Positions 14,972-22,552 are shown, numbered from the stretch's first letter. The stretch is DNA of 30,618 bases from an uncultured Clostridia bacterium (GCA_938034165.1 CALHKP010000074.1:1-30618), one strand, 5' to 3'. Numbers and translations: made by a program. Notes: generated by a model from the letters alone, not told the origin.

Positions 14972-15812
14972 TGAATATTCAATTACTGTGATTCGCTCAG
15001 ATGGGTTCTATTTCAATTATAACAGTGATACGATTAAGGTTTTGGCGGTTGAGGGAGCCGATTTTCCCGAAATTGAAGTATCGAAAGAAGCGAAAGGGTT
15101 TGGGCATGGTGATATCATCACGGGCATAAGAAAAAAGAGCAGAGAGCTATCAATCACTGCAACACTAAAAAACCTGAAAACCTATACACAGGACAGACAG
15201 AAGATAATCGGATTTCACAATTCGAATTACCGTTATGACGTTGAAATAACTTATCTCGGAATTACAAGAATTGCAAAAGATTGTGTGCTGAGCGAAGCAC
15301 ATTACCCGACAGCAAGGAAATACGACAATCCGACGCTGTCTCTTATGTTTACATCGCCTGAGGCTGATTTGTTCGCAGATTCGACCGATAAAACATCATT
15401 CGTCACAAGCAGTCCACTCTGGCATGTTACAAGGCACTACGCGGCAGGTGAAAAGCTTGCATTTGGCGAAATTGTCAAAACAACGCAAAAGGTGATTAAT
15501 TATCTAGGTTCGGAACCAGCACCGGTAACAATTGAAATTGAAGCAACCGGACTGGTTAACGAAATCGACTTCAAAATAAATAACGCGAAAACCAAGATCG
15601 CAACAGTGCTGAATAACGCAGATACACTTATTATTGATACGGGCGCCCGTACAGTTCGAAAGAACGGAACCGAAGTTCCCTTGTCAGAGTACAACCCGAG
15701 GGATTTAGCTAATATGGTCCTGAATTATGGTGACAATATCGTCGAAGTTAAGAGTGACAGCACGGCATATACAGCAACCGTTAACTATGTCGGTAGATAC
15801 GGAGGAATCTGA
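14958..15812 (+). CDS. Distal tail protein (Dit)
   Basis: A 284-residue protein read from ATG 14958 (an adjacent GTG at 14955 is possible), overlapping the tape measure end by 14 bases. The N-terminal half is beta-rich with GFGHGDIITGIRKKSRELSI and then NYRYDVEITYLGITRIAKDC; these match the siphophage Dit/TIGR01633 family. Dit forms the hub linking tail tube, tip and receptor-binding proteins. The C-terminal galectin-like part (from about residue 165) is present. Confidence 0.8.
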   Translation: MKLANEYSITVIRSDGFYFNYNSDTIKVLAVEGADFPEIEVSKEAKGFGHGDIITGIRKKSRELSITATLKNLKTYTQDRQKIIGFHNSNYRYDVEITYLGITRIAKDCVLSEAHYPTARKYDNPTLSLMFTSPEADLFADSTDKTSFVTSSPLWHVTRHYAAGEKLAFGEIVKTTQKVINYLGSEPAPVTIEIEATGLVNEIDFKINNAKTKIATVLNNADTLIIDTGARTVRKNGTEVPLSEYNPRDLANMVLNYGDNIVEVKSDSTAYTATVNYVGRYGGI

Positions 15813-16999
15813 TGATTAGATATTTTGATAAATTCGGCGATGAACTGAATTACACAGATTTCATAGAGTTGCAGTGGAACAGAAAGCTTTACGAGGCAGG
15901 CTCGTTTGTGTTGTACATGGCCGCTGAGCATTACAACCCAAGAATTAAATATATTCAGAACGAAGACAGACCGGAAACCGGAATAGTGCAAAAAGTTGAA
16001 TTTGAAGAAACAAGCCGAGGCAAGTTCATAACCTTGTCCGGCTTTTTTATCGAGAAACTGCTCGACATGGGCGCGTTCACCACTACTCAGATTATGGACG
16101 CAACAGGGGCAAAGTCGAGTGCTGCAGCCGAAGAAGGTATCAAGATTCTGTTATATAACTGCTTCAAGCAAGCCACAGAGAACTTGAAAAATTCGATAGA
16201 CAAACTTTCGTGGGGTGTGCTTGCGCCGGACCAGTTTGCACAGACGTGCTTTTATGAAACGACACTCAAAGCTGGCGCAAAGTATCCGGCAGACTGCATT
16301 ATCACATTCGAACCGGGAGAACCGTTCGGAGCTACTTTGTATGATTTCTATAAGAGCAATAACATCGGATATACCGCAAAGCCGAAGTTTAACCCAAGCA
16401 AGAAAGATACAGAGCCGCTCTTAGGCATCGAGATCGAAACGATTAACGGAAGAAATCTGACCAAGGATATTTTTTTCGGTTCTGAATATGACAATGTGAG
16501 TAATGTACAGACTGCATTTGATGATAGCGGGGTTAAAAGCTTTTTTGTCGCGATGCAGATTGTTCCGGAAGGAATCAAATATAGCAATATGAAACCAGTC
16601 TACATTGATGGCAAGTGGCAGAATGTAATCTATGAGACATTCAATGAACCTAAAAATAGGCCGACGGATTTGGGCGAATGCAGCGCATTAAGATGCATAT
16701 CAACAAGTGTATCAGAAGTCAACGAGGATAATGAGCAAACAGTCCGCTCGCAGATGATAGAACAACTCAGACTTGATATGCTTAATCATTACAGAGTCGA
16801 GACCGTTGCAGTTGATGTGATTCAGAACAGATTCTATTATCTTCGTGATTACGACCTAGGAGATAACTGTTCAGTTGTTCTTGAGACAGGAGAGCTTTAT
16901 TCAGCACAAATCATCGAAATTAACGAGGTTCACAGAAGTAACAAAGTCGAGGTTCAAATTGTCCTCGGCACAGCGAGAAAAAGGAAGGTGGTTAAATGA
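15812..16999 (+). CDS. Tail-associated (Tal-like, ReqiPepy6 Gp37-like) protein
   Basis: A 395-residue protein that starts on the last base of Dit. The N-terminal MIRYFDKFGDELNYTDFIELQWNRKLYEAGSF pattern (in parts) and the C-terminal YYLRDYDLGDNCSVVLETGE strand are those of the Gp37-like tail family, which forms the tail tip below Dit. No lytic domain is seen, so it is a short Tal without an exo-enzyme. Four-base overlap with the next gene. Confidence 0.75.
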   Translation: MIRYFDKFGDELNYTDFIELQWNRKLYEAGSFVLYMAAEHYNPRIKYIQNEDRPETGIVQKVEFEETSRGKFITLSGFFIEKLLDMGAFTTTQIMDATGAKSSAAAEEGIKILLYNCFKQATENLKNSIDKLSWGVLAPDQFAQTCFYETTLKAGAKYPADCIITFEPGEPFGATLYDFYKSNNIGYTAKPKFNPSKKDTEPLLGIEIETINGRNLTKDIFFGSEYDNVSNVQTAFDDSGVKSFFVAMQIVPEGIKYSNMKPVYIDGKWQNVIYETFNEPKNRPTDLGECSALRCISTSVSEVNEDNEQTVRSQMIEQLRLDMLNHYRVETVAVDVIQNRFYYLRDYDLGDNCSVVLETGELYSAQIIEINEVHRSNKVEVQIVLGTARKRKVVK

Positions 17000-17712
17000 T
17001 ATCATTCCCATTCGAAAGTAAAAATACCGGAACAACATCCGCGCCGGTCTGGGATAGAGCAATCACGGCCGAAAATGAGCGAGACTTCAACAAGGCCTGC
17101 TGGACAAACGGTGTGTTTGCAGTTCCGGCAAATGGTCTGATGGCGGAGGCTCAGTCGGGTATGACTATAGCGATCAATCCGGGAGGATGCCATATAGAGG
17201 GCGCCAGAGCGGTCGAAAAGTCAATTAGAACAATTCCGATACCTGCAGCTAATGCATCACTTCCAACAATTCACAGAGTGGTAGCAAGGTTTGATACATC
17301 CGAAAGCAAGCGAAACATTGAAATCTATCTCAAAGAAGGTATTGCTGCAACGAACCCGAACCCACCGGAGATCATCCAGCAGCCAAACCTGTACGAGATA
17401 GTATTAGCAGATATCAGGGTGCCGGCAGGAGCAACGCAGATCACAAACGCAAACATCACAGATAGGCGACTCGATAGTTCAGTATGCGGCCTCGTAGTTC
17501 CTGCAATACCGTATCAGCCCGAGTTCGAAGAATTGTGGAAGCAAATCAAAGATTCGATTGACTTAGTTGAATCCGCGCTGGATGAAACAACAGCAGGCGA
17601 CCTGCAGAGCAGAATGGCAGCGTTAGAAAAAAGAGAAACAGCTCTCGAAGATTATACAAAAGTCAGCGAAGTCACCTTAAAGAAATTCGAGGCACTGGGC
17701 TTCGTAAGATAG
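16996..17712 (+). CDS. Baseplate/tail-tip structural protein with C-terminal coiled coil
   Basis: A 238-residue protein beginning ISFPFESKNTGTTSAPVWDRAI, followed by a beta-rich domain of about 170 residues (MTIAINPGGCHIEGARAVEKS, VVARFDTSESKRNIEIYLKEG). A coiled coil runs over residues 190-235 with repeated Leu and Glu. The first domain is common in clostridial phage tail regions and likely docks to the tip. The coiled coil points to a trimeric fibre. A structural tail role is clear; the exact one is not. Confidence 0.7.
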   Translation: MISFPFESKNTGTTSAPVWDRAITAENERDFNKACWTNGVFAVPANGLMAEAQSGMTIAINPGGCHIEGARAVEKSIRTIPIPAANASLPTIHRVVARFDTSESKRNIEIYLKEGIAATNPNPPEIIQQPNLYEIVLADIRVPAGATQITNANITDRRLDSSVCGLVVPAIPYQPEFEELWKQIKDSIDLVESALDETTAGDLQSRMAALEKRETALEDYTKVSEVTLKKFEALGFVR

Positions 17713-17721
17713 GAGATTCAC

Positions 17722-18030
17722 ATGATACAAATAGTCAGAGGCGATACTAAAGATTTAAAAATAAGCATTACGCAAAACGGACAGCCCTTTGTTCCGACAA
17801 CCGAAAAAATCGTATTGACTGTGAAGAAAACATACAACGCTAATGACCCGGCATTAATCCAGAAAGAAGTTGTTAATGGCATTGTTAAAATAGCGCATGA
17901 AGACACTGTTAATCTAGGCTATGGCGAATATGTGTTTGACGTTAGGATATACAATCCTGATAAGTCAGTAGTCAGCACGCCGATCGTGGGCACACTGGAA
18001 ATAACAAAGGTGGTCAACAATGATATATAG
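17722..18030 (+). CDS. BppU-like baseplate protein (N-terminal type)
   Basis: A 102-residue beta-sandwich-like protein: IVRGDTKDLKISITQNGQPF, then KIVLTVKKTYNANDPALIQKE, and YGEYVFDVRIYNPDKSVVSTPIVGTLEI. This is the pattern seen at the N-terminus of BppU-type baseplate proteins, here as a stand-alone domain. It probably links tip and fibre. AGGAG upstream is the ribosome site. It overlaps the next gene by 11 bases. Confidence 0.65.
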   Translation: MIQIVRGDTKDLKISITQNGQPFVPTTEKIVLTVKKTYNANDPALIQKEVVNGIVKIAHEDTVNLGYGEYVFDVRIYNPDKSVVSTPIVGTLEITKVVNNDI

Positions 18031-18250
18031 CGGCGAGGTTGTAGAAGCAATCAACATTAATTGTGAAATCACAGGAGACGAAACGCTTGATGTCAAAATC
18101 GAAGACAAAGAAGTTATATACGAAAACGATTACAGGCCTCTAGAACACAAGCCGGATATCGAGGGAGCAGAACTGAAAGAGGGTATGGCACTCGAGGATA
18201 TAGGAATACGCTTTTTAAGCAATGAAGAGCTAGAAGAGTTACTCAAGTAG
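18020..18250 (+). CDS. Small acidic tail-region protein
   Basis: A 76-residue very acidic protein. The first half looks beta-stranded (GEVVEAININCEITGDETLDVKIED), and the C-terminal helix is rich in Glu and Leu (SNEELEELLK). It overlaps the preceding baseplate gene and may be coupled to it. No family is recognised. A small connector between the baseplate and fibre is the likely role from context. Confidence 0.55.
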   Translation: MIYSGEVVEAININCEITGDETLDVKIEDKEVIYENDYRPLEHKPDIEGAELKEGMALEDIGIRFLSNEELEELLK

Positions 18251-18263
18251 AAAGGACGAAAAA

Positions 18264-19028
18264 ATGAGAGAAACACTTAACAAGGACGGCTTACTGTATG
18301 TATGGCAGAAAATCAAACTATTGTTAGCAAACAAGGTTGATAAAGTCGAGGGCAAAGGGTTATCAACTAACGACCTTACAGATGAGCTAAAGAAAAAGAT
18401 ACTTAATGCGGGCGACTCGACATTCGATGGTGTGTACGCATCACTCATAGGCAAACCTAAAATCAATAGCGTCGAAATCGACGGAGACCTGACATTAACA
18501 GCACTAGGAATTCAGCAAAAAGGTGACTACGCTACCAAAAGCGAAATTCCGGCCAAAACATCACAGCTTACTAACGATAGCAATTATCAGACTTCTACAC
18601 AAGTATCATCTGCTATCACAACTGCAAAAACGGAACTGCAGAAAGCGATTGACGGAAAAGCGAACGCTACACATACACATGTGAAAGCAGATATCACTGA
18701 TATGCCTACTAAACTGTCTCAGTTTACCAATGATAATGGTTATCAGACATCATCACAGGTAGCTACAGCAATATCAAACGCTGTAGGCAAAATCACAAGC
18801 TTTGAGACTAAAGTAGTAACAAGTCTGCCTACAACAGGGGTAAAAGGTACTATTTACTTTGTGGCATCTAAAACAACAGGAACTAACCAGTCTTACGATG
18901 AGTATCTATGGATCAATAACAAATGGGAATTCATTGGAACAACGGCCGTGGATTTAACCGGCTACATCAAAGAAACAGACATTCACGAGATAACTAACGC
19001 CGAAATCGATACCATATTCGCACAGTAG
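18264..19028 (+). CDS. Tail fibre protein with repeated TSQLTND units
   Basis: A 254-residue fibre-like protein. The N-terminal RETLNKDGLLYVWQKIK anchor is shared with the next gene. The shaft carries repeated units: KTSQLTNDSNYQTSTQVSSAI and KLSQFTNDNGYQTSSQVATAI, plus the KANATHTHVKADITDMP linker typical of phage fibres. A small C-terminal domain (GTIYFVASK...YDEYLWINNKWEFIGT) follows, as in many short tail fibres. It probably contacts the host surface. AAAGGA precedes the start. Confidence 0.75.
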   Translation: MRETLNKDGLLYVWQKIKLLLANKVDKVEGKGLSTNDLTDELKKKILNAGDSTFDGVYASLIGKPKINSVEIDGDLTLTALGIQQKGDYATKSEIPAKTSQLTNDSNYQTSTQVSSAITTAKTELQKAIDGKANATHTHVKADITDMPTKLSQFTNDNGYQTSSQVATAISNAVGKITSFETKVVTSLPTTGVKGTIYFVASKTTGTNQSYDEYLWINNKWEFIGTTAVDLTGYIKETDIHEITNAEIDTIFAQ

Positions 19029-19039
19029 GAGAGTCGAAA

Positions 19040-19192
19040 ATGAAAGAGACGTTGAACAAAACAGGGCTTACTTACACGCTTAAAAAAATTAAAGCATTAA
19101 TCAGCGTTAAAGCTGACTCGGTCGATTTGGACACCACTAACGGGGCAGTTGGGATATTACAGTCAGATGTCAGTGAGCTAAAAAAGGCGTAA
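19040..19192 (+). CDS. Short fibre-anchor protein with in-frame -1 slippery site
   Basis: A 50-residue protein starting KETLNKTGLTYTLKKIKALI, related to the first 20 residues of the fibre gene before it, so the two are paralogous anchors. It then turns into a coiled coil. Codons 47-49 read CTA AAA AAG, a correctly phased A AAA AAG heptamer (19180-19186), and TAA follows two codons later. The -1 frame continues the coiled coil to 19305. The gene is either a programmed frameshift gene or one with a lost/gained A in the A6 tract. Confidence 0.6.
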   Translation: MKETLNKTGLTYTLKKIKALISVKADSVDLDTTNGAVGILQSDVSELKKA

Positions 19193-19305
19193 TTGCTATG
19201 AGTTCTGATGTAAGTCAGAATAAGACTGATATCAGAGGAATCAAAACAGACATCTCAATATCCACTACAACGATAAATAAGTATAAAACTCTCGGAATGA
19301 AATAG
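19186..19305 (+). CDS. Frameshift continuation of the fibre-anchor coiled coil
   Basis: Reading on from 19186 in the -1 frame adds 39 residues, GVIAMSSDVSQNKTDIRGIK and then TDISISTTTINKYKTLGMK. The heptad pattern runs smoothly from the upstream QSDVSELKK. The fusion would be 88 residues. An ATG at 19198 lies within it but has no Shine-Dalgarno sequence, so independent translation is less likely than frameshifting. It is not known whether the full-length form is made. Confidence 0.5.
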   Translation, partial: GVIAMSSDVSQNKTDIRGIKTDISISTTTINKYKTLGMK

Positions 19306-19314
19306 GAGGAAACC

Positions 19315-19674
19315 ATGCTAGACAAAATACTAAACTTTATATCTGATATGTTGTCAGATATCAACTCTAAGTTAGGTAAAGACGAGTACAAAACTGAGGA
19401 TATACGGTGGACGGGAACAAGCTTTACACCTAAGAAAACAGGCATAATGACCATATCTGTTACACCTGTGCAGTCGGGTGTAAGCAAGTTGGTTGTAACC
19501 GATACGACAGACGGCATTGAAGTAATCGCGCAGATGAACGAGGGAACATCTTTCCCGCTGATGGGACAGTGTATCGCAATCAAAGGGCATACATATTCGG
19601 TAGAGATGGAGAACGTGTCGAATAACAGAAAATATAAATACACTACGCCGACAGGCTGGGGGGGGGTTCTGTAA
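19315..19674 (+). CDS. Modular tail-tip protein 1 (MLDKIL anchor), ending in a G9 tract
   Basis: A 119-residue protein after GGAGG. Its first 14 residues, MLDKILNFISDMLS, form an amphipathic helix shared with the two following genes. A beta-sandwich-like domain follows (IRWTGTSFTPKKTGIMTISVTP, VSKLVVTDTTDGIEVIAQMNEG). The final codons encode GWGGVL through a run of nine G (19658-19666). One base more or less would replace the stop and add about 19-21 different residues. By position after fibre genes and before the holin, I infer a tail-tip or receptor-binding role. Confidence 0.65.
   Translation: MLDKILNFISDMLSDINSKLGKDEYKTEDIRWTGTSFTPKKTGIMTISVTPVQSGVSKLVVTDTTDGIEVIAQMNEGTSFPLMGQCIAIKGHTYSVEMENVSNNRKYKYTTPTGWGGVL
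19658..19666 (+). repeat. G9 homopolymer at 3' end of tail-tip protein 1
   Basis: Nine consecutive G just before the stop codon, in a genome of otherwise moderate GC. Runs of this length are prone to slipped-strand change. The two alternative frames give endings that run up to, and just into, the next gene's start. Confidence 0.85.
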
Positions 19675-19719
19675 AACGCAGAATTTCAGACGCGGTTTCT
19701 GCAAAGGGGGTGTGTTTGA

Positions 19720-20136
19720 ATGCTAGATAAGATACTTGATTTTATTGCGGACAGATTGAGTAAGTCAATAACCTATAAACCGATTGAGTCAACAACACTC
19801 AGTCCTAGCAAAGGTGCTAAATGGACTGCGACAGAAGATGGCATGATGGTTATTAGGATGGCACCCACGGCGAGTGGTGTAAACTCGTACTGCTATGTGG
19901 ATTATAAACACGCTAACGCTCCCGAAACAGCGGGCGGATTCGGTATGGCGTATCTATTCACTCCTGCGGGCAATAATGTGACTCAGTGCATTCCAATGGT
20001 GAAAGGTGCGACTTACAGTATATTTGATATTGCAAATGTAAGCAAAGTAACTCTGTATTTATACCCATTTGAGAAAATTGGGGGGGGTACTAGACTAGTC
20101 AACTTCTTGAGAGGGGGTGTTGTCCATGTTGGATAA
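19720..20136 (+). CDS. Modular tail-tip protein 2 (MLDKIL anchor), G8 tract near its end
   Basis: A 138-residue protein starting MLDKILDFIADRLSKS, the same anchor as its neighbours. The rest differs: KGAKWTATEDGMMVIRMAPT, a Cys-containing strand (SYCYVDY), GMAYLFTPAGNNVTQCIPMVKGA and a beta end. A run of eight G (20080-20087) falls in the codons for IGGG. The present frame continues 17 further residues to 20136, overlapping gene 3; loss of one G would stop at GGVLD and gain of one at GGGY. The ribosome site is a G-rich AAAGGGGGTG. Likely tail-tip or receptor-binding. Confidence 0.65.
   Translation: MLDKILDFIADRLSKSITYKPIESTTLSPSKGAKWTATEDGMMVIRMAPTASGVNSYCYVDYKHANAPETAGGFGMAYLFTPAGNNVTQCIPMVKGATYSIFDIANVSKVTLYLYPFEKIGGGTRLVNFLRGGVVHVG
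20080..20087 (+). repeat. G8 homopolymer in tail-tip protein 2
   Basis: Eight consecutive G at the same relative position as the G9 tract of the preceding paralogue, near the 3' end. The frame in this sequence gives a longer C-terminus than either neighbouring length would. Confidence 0.85.
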
Positions 20137-20506
20137 GATTCTCTCGTTTATAGCTGACAGGTTAGGTGTAGATTGGGTAGTCGAAAAAGACACAAGCGGT
20201 ACATGGGAATATACCAAATGGAACAGTGGCAAAATCAAACTTACGACAAAAGTTCGATTATCGAACAACAATGTGTCAGCTACAGGTTCAGCGTATTATT
20301 CCAAGCATGGATACGATTTGCCTACATCAATCGCACTAACAAGCATTGATAATATACAAGGCGAACTCAGAAGTGATTGGATAGGAGGTATTACCGTTGA
20401 CCCTAAGTCCACGCTATCGAAGATAAACTTTTGTTGTTGGACAACGCGAAACTCTTCTCGAGATGGTTTCGAAATATATCTCGAAGTAGAGGGCAAATGG
20501 AAATAG
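20126..20506 (+). CDS. Modular tail-tip protein 3 (MLDKIL anchor)
   Basis: ATG 20126 gives 126 residues beginning MLDKILSFIADRLGVDW. An in-frame GTG at 20117 would add three. After the shared anchor comes a distinct domain with WEYTKWNSGKIKLTTKVRLSN, a Gly-His-Tyr loop, DNIQGELRSDWIGGITV and FCCWTTRNSS. No G-tract lies at its end. GAGGGGGTG before the start is the ribosome site. It is the last gene before a terminator and the holin. A receptor-binding role is inferred from context. Confidence 0.65.
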   Translation: MLDKILSFIADRLGVDWVVEKDTSGTWEYTKWNSGKIKLTTKVRLSNNNVSATGSAYYSKHGYDLPTSIALTSIDNIQGELRSDWIGGITVDPKSTLSKINFCCWTTRNSSRDGFEIYLEVEGKWK

Positions 20507-20511
20507 TTATT

Positions 20512-20533
20512 AGCAGCAATAAGCTGTTTTTTT
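20512..20533 (+). terminator. Terminator at the end of the tail operon
   Basis: AGCAGC (20512-20517) and GCTGTT (20523-20528) form a short stem with an AATAA loop, running into a seven-base T-tract. The stem is weak, so readthrough into the lysis genes is likely. Confidence 0.55.
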
Positions 20534-20555
20534 ATTAATGAAAGAGAGGTAAATT

Positions 20556-20768
20556 ATGAAGCTATCAAACAAAACATATGACATCCTAGTATGGATTGCG
20601 CAGATTGTACTTCCTGCGCTAGGTGCATTCTACGCGACGATTGCATCAATCTGGGGACTTCCGTTTGAGGTGGAAATCCCTGCAACAATTTTAGCGGTAG
20701 ACACATTGCTTGGTGCAGTATTGAAAATCAGCAATAGCAAATATAAAAACGACATCAACAAGGAGTAA
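20556..20768 (+). CDS. Phage holin (Dp-1-like)
   Basis: A 70-residue membrane protein with TM segments at about residues 10-30 and 36-55 (ILVWIAQIVLPALGAFYATIA and VEIPATILAVDTLLGAVL). A charged C-terminus follows. The pattern is that of Dp-1-type Gram-positive phage holins, which open the membrane at lysis time. The amidase lies two genes downstream. GAGAGG is the ribosome site. Confidence 0.85.
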   Translation: MKLSNKTYDILVWIAQIVLPALGAFYATIASIWGLPFEVEIPATILAVDTLLGAVLKISNSKYKNDINKE

Positions 20769-20770
20769 GT

Positions 20771-21070
20771 ATGGAATTCGCAATCACATCAAGTCAGATA
20801 CTCGGATTTTGCGCGCTTGCGACAGCGCTGTACGGGCTTTACAAGATTATAGTCGAGCTGAAAAAACCGAGTACAACACTAAAGGCCGAAGTTGAAAAAC
20901 ATAAAGAATATCTTGCTAATGACATGACGAGATTAAACGAGATGGAAGAGTCAAACAAAATGATTTTGAAGTCGCTATTGGTCATAATTAATCACGACAT
21001 CACAGGCAATGGAATTGACAAACTAAAAGAGGTAAGAAATGAATTACAAGAATATCTGATAGATAAATAG
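20771..21070 (+). CDS. Membrane-anchored coiled-coil lysis-region protein
   Basis: A 99-residue protein with one TM segment (about residues 8-28, ILGFCALATALYGLYKIIVEL) and a long coiled-coil tail. It lies between holin and endolysin, overlapping neither and only two bases from the holin stop. Proteins of this layout are found in many clostridial phages and may be antiholins or spanin-like factors. XhlA-like is another possibility. Confidence 0.6.
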   Translation: MEFAITSSQILGFCALATALYGLYKIIVELKKPSTTLKAEVEKHKEYLANDMTRLNEMEESNKMILKSLLVIINHDITGNGIDKLKEVRNELQEYLIDK

Positions 21071-21082
21071 GGAGGAAATTAT

Positions 21083-22045
21083 ATGGCATACGAATACATA
21101 ACAAAGTACGATAGCCCTAATCACGGCGGCTTCGGGGTGAAGAACCACCCAAGGGAAATCGTTGTGCATCACTGGGGCGAGGAAGGACAAAAATTTACGG
21201 GCGTGTTAAATTGGCTCTGCGATCCTCGCTCTCAGGTGTCAGCACATTTTGTGCTAGAAGACGGAAAAGTTGCTTGCATAGTTAATCTCGATGAACCGGC
21301 TTGGCACGCAGGAAGCAGAAAACACAATACCGAATCAATCGGAATTGAATGTAGACCGGAATGTACAGACGGGGATGTGAATACACTGATTGAGCTTATT
21401 GCAAATCTGTATAAAATATACGGCGTCCTTCCTGTTGTTGGTCACAGAGATATCGCTTCAACTGCATGCCCGGGCAAGTATTATAGCAAACTGGGATATA
21501 TTCAGCAGAAGGCAACAGAGTTGTACAAGACTGGCAAATATGAACTGAACAAGCCAACATCTGCACCTAAGCCCGTGGCATCTAAAAAGCCAAGCAGAGC
21601 CATAGCAGATGTTTACAACCCGAAAACACCGCTGACGGCAAAACAGGCGGTGAAGGCAGGCCAGGCAATATCAAATATCATCCTAGGCACTAATATTGCG
21701 GAAGACGGTATTGATGGACCTGACACAAGGGCGAACAGGGTCAGAATGATGCAGTGGGCGATGAACAAAGATTACTTTGTAGGCATCGCAGTTGACGGCA
21801 AGGAAGGCACAGACACAAGAGGCGCGTTAGGATATCATACAGTTCGCCAGGGCGAGACGCAGTACATGGTTACAGCCCTTGAGGTCCTGTTACTGATGAA
21901 CGGTTACAACCCTCACGGAGTTGAAATCCCAGGACAGTTCGGCAGTGGATTAGGTCAATGTGTGCTGGCATATCAGATGGATCACAGCAATCTTACTAAC
22001 GATAGAATTGCAGGCAGAGATACATTCCTACAGCTGATTAAATAA
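21083..22045 (+). CDS. Endolysin: N-acetylmuramoyl-L-alanine amidase with C-terminal cell-wall domain
   Basis: A 320-residue lysin. Residues 20-140 form an Amidase_2/PGRP domain: zinc ligands H29 in VHHWG, H121 in GHRDI and C129 in ACPGKY, with acidic E89 in IGIEC. It cuts the amide bond between MurNAc and L-Ala. The linker (about 150-165) is Lys/Pro-rich. The C-terminal half has a peptidoglycan-binding-like arrangement of repeats (NRVRMMQWAMNKDYFVGIAVDG and LEVLLLMNGYNPHG), usual for clostridial lysins. No signal peptide is present, consistent with holin-dependent release. Confidence 0.9.
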   Translation: MAYEYITKYDSPNHGGFGVKNHPREIVVHHWGEEGQKFTGVLNWLCDPRSQVSAHFVLEDGKVACIVNLDEPAWHAGSRKHNTESIGIECRPECTDGDVNTLIELIANLYKIYGVLPVVGHRDIASTACPGKYYSKLGYIQQKATELYKTGKYELNKPTSAPKPVASKKPSRAIADVYNPKTPLTAKQAVKAGQAISNIILGTNIAEDGIDGPDTRANRVRMMQWAMNKDYFVGIAVDGKEGTDTRGALGYHTVRQGETQYMVTALEVLLLMNGYNPHGVEIPGQFGSGLGQCVLAYQMDHSNLTNDRIAGRDTFLQLIK

Positions 22046-22060
22046 CAGGCTAACAACAAA

Positions 22061-22089
22061 CCCCAGAGCAAATGCTCTGGGGCTCTTTT
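22061..22089 (+). terminator. Strong terminator at the end of the late operon
   Basis: CCCCAGAGCA (22061-22070) pairs perfectly with TGCTCTGGGG (22073-22082) across AA, then CTCTTTTTAT. It ends the lysis transcript. The minus-strand gene ends at the same point, so it may work in both directions. Confidence 0.9.
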
Positions 22090-22274
22090 TATTTGTCGTT
22101 GAGCTTATTATATAATTCGTTTATTCCGGCACGTATAACATCTGTTTTGCTGAGCTGCAGCTTTTCCATGCAAAAAGCGATTTTGTTCATGTCATCTTCT
22201 GAGAGCCTAAAGCTTTCGCGATGGCTCTTCGGTGCATCTGTAGGTCTTCCTAATTTCTTTTCGATTTTAATCAC
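22089..22274 (-). CDS. Ribbon-helix-helix-like regulator
   Basis: A 61-residue protein starting at GTG 22274. GRPTDAPKSHRESFRLSEDDMNKI followed by KLQLSKTDVIRAGINELYNKL is the pattern of a small ribbon-helix-helix (Arc/CopG/MetJ-like) family common in Firmicutes mobile elements. It would bind palindromic DNA as a dimer. Directly upstream a nine-residue mini-ORF (MAKRQEKDR, 22271-22300) ends in TGA overlapping the GTG, so translation may be coupled. The mini-ORF start lies in a hairpin. Its transcript comes from the promoter at 22553-22581. Confidence 0.75.
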   Translation of the reverse strand: MIKIEKKLGRPTDAPKSHRESFRLSEDDMNKIAFCMEKLQLSKTDVIRAGINELYNKLNDK

Positions 22275-22296
22275 CTATCTTTCTCTTGCCGTTTTG

Positions 22297-22346
22297 CCAT
22301 TTTCGTGGTACGATGAAAATGGTATAGGCGGTGGCAAGTACCGCCT
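22297..22346 (-). promoter_or_regulatory. Two consecutive hairpins between the minus-strand genes
   Basis: CCATTTTC/GAAAATGG (22297-22304/22315-22322) and AGGCGGT/ACCGCCT (22326-22332/22340-22346) are perfect stems. On the minus strand they lie between the 39-residue gene and the RHH gene, and the first stem covers the mini-ORF start. They may attenuate or control translation of the downstream RHH gene. Confidence 0.5.
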
Positions 22347-22369
22347 AAGTTTTTGTTTTGAAGCTTTAA

Positions 22370-22489
22370 CTATTTAGTTAAGGCTTCTATTTTTTTAATA
22401 GCGTCTTCTTTAGATTCGCTACTTTTGATGATTTCTATAATCATCTTTAACACTGTATTGAACTGTTCGTTTGTCATACCTTCTTGCAT
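22370..22489 (-). CDS. 39-residue acidic/helical small protein
   Basis: Starting at 22489 on the minus strand after a strong AAAGGAG, the frame encodes MQEGMTNEQFNTVLKMIIEI followed by IKSSESKEDAIKKIEALTK. It is a helical, soluble small protein. It is the first gene downstream of the minus-strand consensus promoter. Similar short proteins with the MTNEQF start occur in Clostridia mobile elements without known function. Confidence 0.65.
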   Translation of the reverse strand: MQEGMTNEQFNTVLKMIIEIIKSSESKEDAIKKIEALTK

Positions 22490-22552
22490 TTTTAACTCCT
22501 TTCTGACTACTTGCCTGTCTTACTTGTTAAGCTCTTCCTTAACTGTATCTTT

